Source of the DNA: Acinetobacter sp. ANC 4805
Lineage (GTDB): Bacteria > Pseudomonadota > Gammaproteobacteria > Pseudomonadales > Moraxellaceae
Reading direction: 5' to 3'
NCBI RefSeq assembly: GCF_022549495.1
Contig: NZ_JAKZGD010000004.1
Coordinates: 62,001-126,000, forward strand
Length of the DNA: 64,000 bases
Shown: positions 1 through 6,812 of the stretch, piece by piece
How the letters are laid out: the number at the start of each line of letters is the position of its first letter
How positions within the stretch are numbered: the first letter of the stretch is position 1
Notes under the pieces: generated by a model
What the model was told of the DNA's origin: nothing
What the model saw: only the letters and a program-made list of their open reading frames with translations
The model's database searches: none
Made by a program: the position numbers and the translations under genes

Positions 1-525
1 GGTGATTTACACGATTTCAATCCTCGTTTGAGTGGACGTTTTGAACCCGTTGGTAATACCGATAGTGAACGTGCTTTTTGCTATTTGTTAGATCAGATGG
101 TTGAAGCATTTGGATATACAGAGCCATGTATAGAAAAAGTTTTTTCTCTTTTAGAGCGGATTTCGCCTGAAATTGCAGAGCATGGTACGTTTAATTTTTG
201 CTTGTCTAATGGGCAAGCATTATTCAGCTATGCAACGACCAAACTACATTGGTTAGTACGAGAATATCCATTTCAACCTGCACATTTAATTGATTTAGAT
301 GTCAAAGTTGATTTTAGTGAAGTGACCACACCACAAGATCGGGTTGCAGTAATCACAACTGAACCTTTAACACATAATGAGTCATGGACTGCCTATCAAG
401 CTGGTGAAATGATTTTATTTCAGCATGGTCAACCCATTAAGCATGCGCTCACTCGAGTTGAACGTCTCATTCGAGAAGCAGAAAATCCAAACCTAAAACG
501 CGTGACTAGAGCGGATCAATATTAA
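1..525 (+). CDS. Class II glutamine amidotransferase, YafJ-like (5' end outside window)
   Basis: The reading frame is open from base 1, so the gene starts upstream of the window and only about 174 C-terminal residues are seen. The stretch GNTDSERAFCYLLDQM is typical of the YafJ family of Ntn-type class II glutamine amidotransferases, as are a following SNGQALF segment and a VITTEPLT segment. In this family the N-terminal cysteine removes ammonia from glutamine, and that residue lies outside the window. The physiological acceptor of YafJ is not established, so only the family is assigned. A TTG near base 28 could be mistaken for a start, but the homologous sequence clearly continues upstream of it. 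Confidence 0.85.
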   Translation, partial: GDLHDFNPRLSGRFEPVGNTDSERAFCYLLDQMVEAFGYTEPCIEKVFSLLERISPEIAEHGTFNFCLSNGQALFSYATTKLHWLVREYPFQPAHLIDLDVKVDFSEVTTPQDRVAVITTEPLTHNESWTAYQAGEMILFQHGQPIKHALTRVERLIREAENPNLKRVTRADQY

Positions 526-807
526 TCAGTATAATAAAAATTAATAGATGCTATATCATTTATTTATAGTATCTATTTTTAATTGTTTATATTCTAATGA
601 AATTATAATTATTTTTCCAGAATTGGTTAAAAAATACTTGAGTGTTTTAATTGGTTAAAATATTTAATTAAATATAAAACAACGGGTTAATTTATTTTAT
701 TGAAAATATTTGAAATCTGACAAAAATGCTGTGTTTTTATTTAATTGTTTAGCCGATATTATGTCCTTATTCAATAAATCACATTGGTTTTAGGGATAGA
801 GATAGGT

Positions 808-1257
808 ATGAAATGGTCTGCCGAATATAATACAGGAATAGAAGTTATCGATGATCAACATCGACGTATTCTGGATTATATTAATGAAATCGCTGATTTA
901 AAATATTCCCATGATCGTGTCAAAATGAAGAGTGTATTAGACAATATTATTGATTATACACAGTCGCATTTTACCTTTGAAGAAAGCTTGCAAGAAGAAG
1001 CAAATTATAAATATCGTGTGCCACATAAACGTGTGCATGATTTATTTATCAAAAAGATAGAGACTTATCGTGAACGTTTTGAATTAGGGCATGAAATTGA
1101 TAAAGAATTGCATGAAGCACTTTCAAAATGGTTAATCAATCATATTCGACATGATGATGCTGATTATGTAGGTGCTGTTAGAGAAAATATGGTTGGCATT
1201 ATTAAAGAAAATGAAAAGAAAAAAGGCAAGAATTGGTTTTCACGGTTCTTTGCTTGA
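808..1257 (+). CDS. Bacteriohemerythrin (single-domain hemerythrin)
   Basis: The 149-residue protein has the complete diiron ligand set of hemerythrins: His18, His54-x3-Glu58, His73-x3-His77, and His112-x4-Asp117. It also has the family's opening pattern, in which an aromatic-rich start is followed by VIDDQHRRIL. Single-domain bacteriohemerythrins bind O2 reversibly at a non-haem diiron site and are thought to store, deliver or sense oxygen. The ATG at 808 is chosen over an upstream TTG because it puts MKW at the N-terminus, as in the family, and a GATAGG stretch lies just before it. The C-terminus is rich in lysine. It stands alone, with about 280 bp of AT-rich DNA upstream and a hairpin downstream. 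Confidence 0.9.
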   Translation: MKWSAEYNTGIEVIDDQHRRILDYINEIADLKYSHDRVKMKSVLDNIIDYTQSHFTFEESLQEEANYKYRVPHKRVHDLFIKKIETYRERFELGHEIDKELHEALSKWLINHIRHDDADYVGAVRENMVGIIKENEKKKGKNWFSRFFA

Positions 1258-1357
1258 CAATAAAATAATAACAATAAGACCTCTTATGGTAGAAAAATAA
1301 TAAGGTGAAGATGAGTAAAAAATAAGAGGTCAGATTTATATAATAATAACTAGGCGC

Positions 1358-1392
1358 GGCAAGTCATCTTTATGGTGATTTGCCTTTTTCTT
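1358..1392 (+). terminator. Rho-independent terminator after the hemerythrin gene
   Basis: An imperfect hairpin (GGCAAGTCA paired with TGGTGATTTGCC) is followed by a T-run. It lies between the hemerythrin gene and the next plus-strand gene. Confidence 0.6.
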
Positions 1393-1502
1393 TGGGCATC
1401 TTTTGTTTTGATTTTCAGACGTGACAAAGGCAAAATAGATTGAATATTTCATTGTAAGCTCCATAAAGCACAATGAGTTCAAAGCTTTTTAAGGAATGCA
1501 GT

Positions 1503-2585
1503 ATGCAGGACACAACTCTGTCACGCTGGCTTACACCAGTGATGGCGTTTTGCTTATCTTTTGTCATGATTAGCACATTAGCACCAACTGTGGGTATCCA
1601 AATTGATCGTCAATTTGATTTTTGGCTTTTGTGGTTGGGAACCATGCTTTTATTAGCATTACCGATTGGTTATCTTGAAATTGCTTTGGCAAAACGTTCA
1701 CAGACAACCGCGCTACAAGCGCTTTCTACCTTAACACGTGATGCAGATGCTTCACCAAGATGGCGCGTAGTCGGGTGGTTAGCCGTTGTTTTTGTTCCTT
1801 TCTTTGCAGGTAGTATTGTAAATACATCGGCTTATGTTGTGAGTCAGCAGCTTGGATTAAATCTTCCGACTCAAATTATTTTTGCGATTTTTGCCGTTAT
1901 TGCATTGGGATTGTCTTTTATCCCTCGTCAATTTTTGATTGGTTTGACAACTGTTGGTGTTATTGCTGCTTTTATTCTTGCCAATGTAATGGGAACTCAT
2001 TTAGCCGCTTGGCATTGGACGGGGATTGAGTTTAAAGAGTGGGGCAATGCCACTGTTCTTGCTCTAGTCGCAAGTGGTTTAGGGCTAGGACTCTATTGGC
2101 AGAGCAGCCTATCGACTTTAAGCAAACAACAATCAGCAACAACGTCAGCATTTCCTATTTGGATTGCACAATTGCTTGCGGTTATTGCTTTTGGTTTCTT
2201 CTCTGTTCAAGCACAACTTCCTGCTTTGGTCTGGGGCTTTGTTGCAACGATATCTGCTGCTTTGCTTATTCAATGTGCAAAAGAACAGTTAGCACAGCGT
2301 CAACTTGCAATCGTGATTCAATGGGTTATTGTTCTTGCTGCAATTGCAGTGTGGGCTGTACCACAAGTTGAGCAAATTTTTAATACACTATTGATGCTAT
2401 GGGGATTGGCGATTTGTTTGATTTATGCCGTATTTGCAGGTTGGATTATGAAGATTAGCCATCTTCGTAAAGCCATGGGCTTTAGTAATGAACTATTTTA
2501 TAACGTTTGGCGTATTGCGGTACGCTTAGTTTTACCGCTTTCAATCGTGATCGCAATCATGGCTGTTATTGGGCAAGTGTTGTAA
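1503..2585 (+). CDS. NSS-like (sodium:neurotransmitter symporter family) multi-pass membrane protein
   Basis: The 360-residue protein is very hydrophobic, with about ten predicted membrane spans. An early P-x-x-Y-L-E-I-A-L segment resembles helix 2 of NSS transporters. The C-terminal segment, with an IAVRLVLPLSIV helix, resembles the last helices of that family. It is shorter than usual NSS members (roughly 430-600 residues), so the assignment is to family resemblance only and no substrate is proposed. The ATG at 1503 is preferred because AAGGA lies seven bases before it. The stop codon overlaps the rnfH start by one base (TAATG), which indicates translational coupling. No ratA gene lies next to rnfH here. 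Confidence 0.6.
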   Translation: MQDTTLSRWLTPVMAFCLSFVMISTLAPTVGIQIDRQFDFWLLWLGTMLLLALPIGYLEIALAKRSQTTALQALSTLTRDADASPRWRVVGWLAVVFVPFFAGSIVNTSAYVVSQQLGLNLPTQIIFAIFAVIALGLSFIPRQFLIGLTTVGVIAAFILANVMGTHLAAWHWTGIEFKEWGNATVLALVASGLGLGLYWQSSLSTLSKQQSATTSAFPIWIAQLLAVIAFGFFSVQAQLPALVWGFVATISAALLIQCAKEQLAQRQLAIVIQWVIVLAAIAVWAVPQVEQIFNTLLMLWGLAICLIYAVFAGWIMKISHLRKAMGFSNELFYNVWRIAVRLVLPLSIVIAIMAVIGQVL

Positions 2586-2908
2586 TGGAACATGCAAAAC
2601 AAGTTTGGGTTGCTTTTACAACACCTGAACAGCAATTCTATATTGCTGTCACCTTTAGTGAAGGGATGAATGCGCAGCAAGCGATTGATGCAAGTGGTAT
2701 CGCAGAACAGGTCACACTGCCAGAAGTTCTGAATCTTGGGGTGTTTGGTAGCAAAATTGAAGCGGATACTGTTTTGCAAGAGGGTGATCGGGTTGAAATC
2801 TATCGTGCTTTGACCATTAATCCAAAGGATATTCGACGTAAGCGAGCTGCACAGAATCCCGTTGGGCGTTTTATTAAAGGTAATCGTTTTAGACCATCAG
2901 GTTCATAA
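2585..2908 (+). CDS. rnfH: RnfH family ubiquitin-like protein
   Basis: The 107-residue protein has a beta-grasp pattern typical of RnfH (UPF0125). It shows KQVWVAFTTPEQQFY at the start, the central VLNLGVFGSKI, and the GDRVEIYRALTINPKDIRRKRA stretch before a basic tail. RnfH is related to ThiS/MoaD-type ubiquitin-like proteins but lacks their C-terminal Gly-Gly. Its biochemical role is not settled. The start overlaps the stop of the upstream transporter gene by one base. A strong bidirectional hairpin separates it from the convergent bamE. Confidence 0.85.
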   Translation: MEHAKQVWVAFTTPEQQFYIAVTFSEGMNAQQAIDASGIAEQVTLPEVLNLGVFGSKIEADTVLQEGDRVEIYRALTINPKDIRRKRAAQNPVGRFIKGNRFRPSGS

Positions 2909-2910
2909 AT

Positions 2911-2952
2911 AAAACCCCTCACGAATGACTCGATGAGGGGTTTCTTTTTTTT
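2911..2952. terminator. Bidirectional terminator between rnfH and bamE
   Basis: The hairpin AACCCCTC / GAGGGGTT has A-rich DNA on its left and a long T-run on its right. It can therefore end transcription from both convergent genes. Confidence 0.85.
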
Positions 2953-2961
2953 AGAAAGTAA

Positions 2962-3360
2962 TTATAGTGGTGGCGCAGTCAAAATTGCTTCTTTTGATGC
3001 AGGTAAACCAGGTTGTGATTCAGGGATTGTATCTAGACCTTCTAAACGTTCAACGTTGCCATTTGCATCAAAATAAATTTTTAAATGTTGACCACGGGCT
3101 GCTGGTATTTTTGCTTTTTTCGCATAAGTACCAGGCGTATAGTTGTAGATATAGTCCCAGCGTAAAGGATTTAATGGGTCTGTAACAGTTGGGCTGCCCA
3201 GTAGGAAACGAACTTGCTGAAAGCTCATGCCGACTTGTACTTGAGATGCTTGGGCTTTGGTTAATGGTGTTCCTTGTGGAATATCGACTTTATAAACACC
3301 AAAGACTGAACAACCGCTAAGTACTGAAGTGACGAATAACGCCAGCATGATTTTTTGCAT
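2962..3360 (-). CDS. bamE: Outer membrane protein assembly factor BamE (SmpA/OmlA) lipoprotein
   Basis: The 132-residue protein has a lipoprotein signal peptide ending in a lipobox (VLSGC). The BamE/SmpA fold signature follows: QVQVGMSFQQVRFLLGSP, then LNPLRWDYIYNY. BamE is a small outer-membrane lipoprotein of the BAM complex that helps BamA insert beta-barrel proteins. Fur lies immediately upstream on the opposite strand, the conserved bamE-fur arrangement of many gammaproteobacteria, so the two promoters share a 111-bp gap. Confidence 0.93.
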   Translation of the reverse strand: MQKIMLALFVTSVLSGCSVFGVYKVDIPQGTPLTKAQASQVQVGMSFQQVRFLLGSPTVTDPLNPLRWDYIYNYTPGTYAKKAKIPAARGQHLKIYFDANGNVERLEGLDTIPESQPGLPASKEAILTAPPL

Positions 3361-3471
3361 TTTGCTACACTATCCTGATAAATGATGATGCATTTGGTTC
3401 AAGGATAGATCATACTGCATCTAAACTCTATTGCCTATTCCAACTTAAGATTTGTTGAGAGACCTTTTTAC

Positions 3472-3909
3472 ATGCCTATTTCCAATCAAGACTTACGCAA
3501 AGCTGGACTTAAAGTCACCCTTCCTCGTATTAAGATTTTGGAATTATTAGAAAATTCAAAGCAACATCATTTAAGTGCTGAAGATATTTATAAAACTTTG
3601 CTTGAGCAAGGTGAAGATGTTGGTTTAGCAACGGTTTACCGTGTGTTAACACAATTCGAAGCTGCGGGTATTATTCAGCGTCACCATTTCGAAAATAACC
3701 ATTCAGTTTTTGAAATCATGCAAGAAGATCATCATGATCATTTAGTTTGCCTAAACTGTAACAAAGTCGTTGAATTTACGAATGATATTATTGAGAAAGA
3801 GCAGCATGCTGTTGCGGATCAGCACAACTTTGCTTTAACTGGACACTCTTTGAACTTATATGGTTATTGTAGTGATTCTGAATGCCAAGATGCTTATCGC
3901 AAAAAATAA
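3472..3909 (+). CDS. fur: Ferric uptake regulator Fur
   Basis: The 145-residue protein has the family's N-terminal winged helix (NQDLRKAGLKVTLPRIKILELL, then GLATVYRVLTQFEAAGI). Its metal sites include the His-rich HHDHLVC motif and a later Cys-containing tail (YCSDSEC). With Fe2+ bound, Fur represses iron-uptake genes by binding Fur boxes; the siderophore receptor at 30.4 kb is a likely target in this window. It is divergent from bamE and followed by a strong terminator. Confidence 0.96.
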   Translation: MPISNQDLRKAGLKVTLPRIKILELLENSKQHHLSAEDIYKTLLEQGEDVGLATVYRVLTQFEAAGIIQRHHFENNHSVFEIMQEDHHDHLVCLNCNKVVEFTNDIIEKEQHAVADQHNFALTGHSLNLYGYCSDSECQDAYRKK

Positions 3910-3953
3910 GCTCTATTCAGTTAAAAATGAGTAATTTACTAAAAAGAAACAAT

Positions 3954-3989
3954 TAAAAAAGGAAGGTGATAAAAAACCTTCCTTTTTTA
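3954..3989 (+). terminator. Rho-independent terminator of fur
   Basis: AAAAAAGGAAGGT pairs with ACCTTCCTTTTTT across a short loop and ends in a T-run, 45 bases after the fur stop codon. Confidence 0.85.
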
Positions 3990-4071
3990 ATGCTTAGATT
4001 AGTATTTGAAGTGCAACACCATGCTTTTGAAATAATATGTGAATACTAGTGCCTCCACTGACACCAATATT

Positions 4072-4871
4072 TTAGCATGACGTTTCTTTTAATTGCTCAT
4101 AGGATGTTTTATTATTCATGGCTATATGAGGTCAGGCATAATTGTAAAATGCCTCCCATTCGGCAAGCTTGGATTTTAAATCCATATCTTTTTTTATAGG
4201 ATTTAAATCAGGACTGTATGCAGGAAGCCAAAGTATCTGATGTCCTTGTTGTTCCAATAATACCTGAGTATCCGCTCTTTTATGAAATGTTGCATTATCT
4301 ATAACCGCAATACTATTCTTCGGTAATTCAGGGATCAGTAGTCGCTCAACCCAAAAATGAAAAACATCAGCATTGATTTTGCAATCAAATAACCTGACTA
4401 CAAACAATTTCTGTTGATGAATTGCTCCAATTGCATTGGTCTGATTTTTTAACTGTCAATTATATTGTCCCAAACAGGGTTCTCCCCTTTGAGAATAACT
4501 ATTTTCTAATAACTTTATTTGTTTAATAAATCTTTCTCTAAGTTCTGAGTTAGCTTTTGGGTGACTTAGCGTCTTTTTTTAACTGTAATACCTAGGTGTT
4601 TTAAAGCATCACCAATAATGAGGTTCCATATACAAAACGTGCAGCCCGTTCATATTGATAGTCATCAGGATATTTTTCAACATCAGCACGTAAAGCATCA
4701 TGATCAATTTTAGAAGGTTTACGTGGATGAATTCTTTTGATCTCTATACGTTTCTTCTATTGGACAATCGTATTTTTATCAATTTCAAATTGAGCGGAAA
4801 TAGCTCGAATAGAATATCTTTCTTCAAGCTTAGCCAATACTTTCTTTCTAAAATGTTCTGAATTAAGTCAT
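4072..4871 (-). pseudogene. Decayed IS630-family transposase
   Basis: Conceptual minus-strand translation recovers a full-length IS630-type transposase broken in several places. The N-terminus (FRKKVLAKLEERYSIRAISA) starts at an ATG at 4871 but is shifted by one base after three codons. A TAG replaces a probable tryptophan codon after DKNTIVQ, and further frame changes follow near 4620 and 4560. The catalytic part is readable: VIDNATFHK holds the second Asp of the DDE triad, and LPAYSPDLNPIKKD has Lys where the catalytic Glu of NPIE is expected. A TGA replaces Arg of the usual YNYxRPH motif at about 4131, and the residual frame ends at 4072. Terminal inverted repeats are not evident, so the element limits are unknown. 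Confidence 0.85.
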
Positions 4872-5117
4872 TCTATGAGTGTATGTTATTTTTAACAGAT
4901 TTACTATAGTTTGGAATGTCGTGTGCTTCCGTTACGCAATAATGATGTGGCAACACTGGAAGCGTATGGCCAATTTATTTTACTCCCTGATTTCTACACA
5001 TTGATGATTTAAATCTTCTATTAATTGATGCTTGATTTTAGAGTGTTTTGATGAAAACCGAACGTGAGCAATTACTCATTGTATGTAGCTCGCGTTGTTA
5101 ATAGGCGCGAGGCATCC
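4872..5117. other. Gene-poor scar between IS630 remnant and attC site
   Basis: No intact gene is seen. A short plus-strand open stretch (about 4905-5009) ends in EAYGQFILLPDFYTLMI and may be the tail of a disrupted gene, but no family is recognised. A CTCGCG / CGCGAG inverted repeat at 5089-5111 sits just outside the attC site. Its origin is unknown. Confidence 0.4.
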
Positions 5118-5176
5118 GTCTAACGTTGGAAATCAGCGGGCCGCTTTAGCGGGTCCGCTGAATTGACTTGTTATGC
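5118..5176 (-). repeat. Integron attC site (59-bp element)
   Basis: Read on the minus strand, the site begins with GCATAAC (R'' box) and ends with GTTAGAC, a perfect GTTRRRY core. It is exactly 59 bp long. Between them AATTCAGCGG and CCGCTGATTT form a near-perfect stem, and CCGC/GCGG pair around an AAAG-type loop inside it. This is the imperfect palindrome of integron attC sites. It overlaps the last codons of the minus-strand cassette gene, as is common for cassettes. The R'' box is the exact complement of the GTTATGC found at the other end of the cassette, as expected if the site was reconstituted in the circular form. Confidence 0.88.
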
Positions 5177-5949
5177 CTGCGGTTGGTTGAGTTTTAATAT
5201 TGTCGTAGATATACGACGCGATTAAGGAGCCAGTGATGCCAAGCAGGATGGCAAATGTACTTGAAATTGTCAGAGCAACCAAAGGTTTAGCCTTTACAAA
5301 ATCAAGTGCCCGATAGTAGAGATGCTTACGAATTTTTCGTATTTCACTTTGTACGGTCTTTATCGTTTGAGTCGAAACACGCTCATTCCTGAGGCGTTCC
5401 TCGCACTCAACGCAAACAACCGGTTTATTGCACGATTCGACTAGATCAGATTTGATACCATTCATGTCAAATAGGCATCCACGTGTTTCGTCGTGGGTGA
5501 AACTTGGTGCTTCTCCGAAGCTAGGGAATTTATTTCCTGATCTCCTATAACGCAGTGTATATGCGTATAGAACACGAAGGATTGCGTTTTCAAGTGGAAT
5601 GTTTTCCCAAGCAAGAAACTCTTTAATTTGGTTAAACGTAAAAACAATCTGGTTATCGCCAAGCCGTCTTGAGTACCAGTTATCTTGAATTGGTACGTTG
5701 ACAATTGCTATTAGAAAATCTGCGCCAGTATGTTCTGGTAGTTGGGCTTTCAGTAGCGTATCGGAGAAAACCCAGCCATCACTATCTGAGTCACAGCGTA
5801 ATGCGAAGTTTTCAATATCCCCGGCCAACTTAAACACATCAGACTTCCAAGCTGAAACTCGGCTGAGGTCTAGATGTAATGGTAAATGACCGATGGTTAT
5901 GACCTTTATTTTTGCTTTTCCCATGTGTTCAAAGACTCAAGTGGCATAA
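5124..5949 (-). mobile_element. Single integron gene cassette
   Basis: Recombination at G^TTRRRY predicts a cassette running on the minus strand from TTATGCC (base 5949) to the G of the GTTAGAC core (base 5124), 826 bp. It contains one gene with about 25 bases of leader and the attC at its 3' end, which is the classic cassette structure. The codon usage and GC content look higher than in the AT-rich neighbours, consistent with transfer. The 5' end lies 124 bp from the start codon of an integrase-like remnant that points the other way, which is the standard integron layout. Confidence 0.82.
5133..5924 (-). CDS. Cassette-encoded protein of unknown function with C-terminal membrane segment
   Basis: The product is 263 residues and no function is recognised. 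The N-terminal half looks globular (IKVITIGHLPLHL, FLIAIVNVPIQDNWY, then FTFNQIKEFLAWENI). The middle has HDETRGCLFDMNGIKSDL followed by CVECEERL, a Cys-x2-Cys pair that with the preceding Cys and His residues could bind zinc. A basic, probably helical linker precedes one strong membrane span (ALTISSTFAILLGITGSLIASYIYD). The last residues are encoded by the attC stem. The start is the first ATG after the cassette end. A membrane-tethered stress or defence role is possible but is only a guess. Confidence 0.7.
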   Translation of the reverse strand: MGKAKIKVITIGHLPLHLDLSRVSAWKSDVFKLAGDIENFALRCDSDSDGWVFSDTLLKAQLPEHTGADFLIAIVNVPIQDNWYSRRLGDNQIVFTFNQIKEFLAWENIPLENAILRVLYAYTLRYRRSGNKFPSFGEAPSFTHDETRGCLFDMNGIKSDLVESCNKPVVCVECEERLRNERVSTQTIKTVQSEIRKIRKHLYYRALDFVKAKPLVALTISSTFAILLGITGSLIASYIYDNIKTQPTAGITSQFSGPAKAAR

Positions 5950-6073
5950 CTATTCTTATGCGGCAGAAATAACACATAAGATTCCAAATTCTGCTGTATA
6001 AGATACCTGATTGATTGAAAATGAAACAAAAATAATTGATTTATTTGAATTTAAACTATCAATAAATAATAAA
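5950..6073. other. Candidate attI region of the relic integron
   Basis: This 124-bp gap lies between the cassette boundary (..G^TTATGCC on the minus strand) and the start codon of the divergent integrase remnant, exactly where attI and the cassette promoter lie in integrons. It contains a CTTATG / CATAAG inverted repeat at 5955-5980. The assignment rests on position, and no core beyond the crossover G is certain. Confidence 0.55.
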
Positions 6074-6200
6074 ATGTCAGTTCAACAGCCCAAATTGCTT
6101 GATTTAGTTAGACAGCGTATGCGTTATAAGCATATGAGTTATAAGATTGAATAGGCGTATTATTTGAGATATTTCTAGTCGTGAAGAAACCAAAATCTTC
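6074..6200 (+). pseudogene. Integron integrase remnant (intI-like, N-terminus only)
   Basis: An ATG at 6074 opens a 26-codon frame whose residues 6-26 (PKLLDLVRQRMRYKHMSYKI, then E) match the N-terminal SAM-like arm-binding domain of integron integrases. In IntI proteins this reads like LLDQVRERIRYKHYSIRTEQAY. The frame is closed by TAG at 6152, where a CAG (Gln of the EQAY motif) would be expected. AYYLRYF then continues the match for a few codons before another stop. Beyond about base 6180 no integrase similarity is recognised, so the catalytic tyrosine-recombinase domain is gone. Its orientation, divergent from the cassette, is that of a true intI. Confidence 0.72.
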
Positions 6201-6297
6201 GATTTTCTGACGTGTCACTACGTTGATGGTTTGTGGCATTATTGCTTTCTCAACTACATTACAAATGTGTTGCATTCCATTACTGAATCCGCCAAAT

Positions 6298-6322
6298 AAA
6301 AAGGTCGCGATTGCGACCTTTT
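6298..6322 (-). terminator. Terminator of the small exported-protein gene
   Basis: AAAAAGGTCGC and GCGACCTTTT form a tight hairpin just after the minus-strand gene that ends at 6328. A T-run follows on the minus strand. Confidence 0.8.
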
Positions 6323-6327
6323 ATCAA

Positions 6328-6705
6328 TTATTTAATTTCTATTCCGCCTAATGACTGGCAACTAGGAGGGGTGGATAACCACTTAATCGCTGTGCCCGTC
6401 ATTACTGGTCTAACGAGTCGCCATGGCCAAAAGCCAAATCGTTGACTTGCATTGTAATGAATGACTGCATCGGCACCGAGTTTATGTGTCTTATCTACGA
6501 TTCTTGGGTAAAGGTCTGTTACGCTACCATAAGTTCCTTTCCCAATTTTTAAACGCTTAATTTCTGTAAATTGATGATTTGTTGGAGTGCCTTTAATAAG
6601 GCAAATTGGCGTTGATGGTTGGAGTGTATTGGCTGAAATGTCTTGTGCATTTGCCACATTAGAAGTCACCCATAAAATGGTCGTACAAATAATAAATTTT
6701 TTCAT
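6328..6705 (-). CDS. Small exported protein of unknown function
   Basis: The 125-residue product begins with a clear Sec signal peptide ending in VANA-Q. The mature part contains two cysteines (PICLIKGTP and PPSCQS) that could form a disulfide. It also has the distinctive stretch KLGADAVIHYNASQRFGFWP. The GADA-V-x-Y pattern recalls small periplasmic or YbjQ-like domains, but the similarity is too short to assign a family. It has its own terminator and is separated from pckG by another hairpin, so it is probably a single-gene unit. Confidence 0.75.
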   Translation of the reverse strand: MKKFIICTTILWVTSNVANAQDISANTLQPSTPICLIKGTPTNHQFTEIKRLKIGKGTYGSVTDLYPRIVDKTHKLGADAVIHYNASQRFGFWPWRLVRPVMTGTAIKWLSTPPSCQSLGGIEIK

Positions 6706-6742
6706 GATTTTCCCCTTGGTTTTACTAAAAATTATTCTTAAT

Positions 6743-6768
6743 AAAAAGGCCGCCGAAGCGACCTTTTA
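6743..6768 (-). terminator. Terminator downstream of pckG
   Basis: AAAAAGGcCGC / GCGaCCTTTT hairpin with flanking A and T runs lies 45 bases beyond the pckG stop on the minus strand. Confidence 0.75.
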
Positions 6769-6770
6769 AA

Positions 6771-6812
6771 ATCTCCCTTAATTCCTCTTGATGAAAGAGG
6801 GAGGCGGGGGAA
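6771..6812. repeat. Degenerate copy of the CTCCCC...GGGGAG repeat core
   Basis: ATCTCCCTTAATTCCTCTT followed by AAGAGGGAGG resembles the core palindrome at about 60380-60411 and 28683-28717. It abuts the pckG stop codon. Confidence 0.4.

Noticed and set aside
4905..5009. Short plus-strand open stretch ending EAYGQFILLPDFYTLMI
   Set aside because: It looks like the tail of some protein but is too short, has no start and matches no family I can name, so it is only mentioned in the description of the gap.
5462..5704. Alternative reading frame inside the cassette gene
   Set aside because: It is fully contained in the better supported 263-residue frame, has no ribosome site and no protein-like composition.
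5150..5800. Second attC site or further cassettes
   Set aside because: Only one GTTRRRY/RYYYAAC pair with a proper stem was found. The CTCGCG/CGCGAG repeat at 5089-5111 lacks the core boxes.
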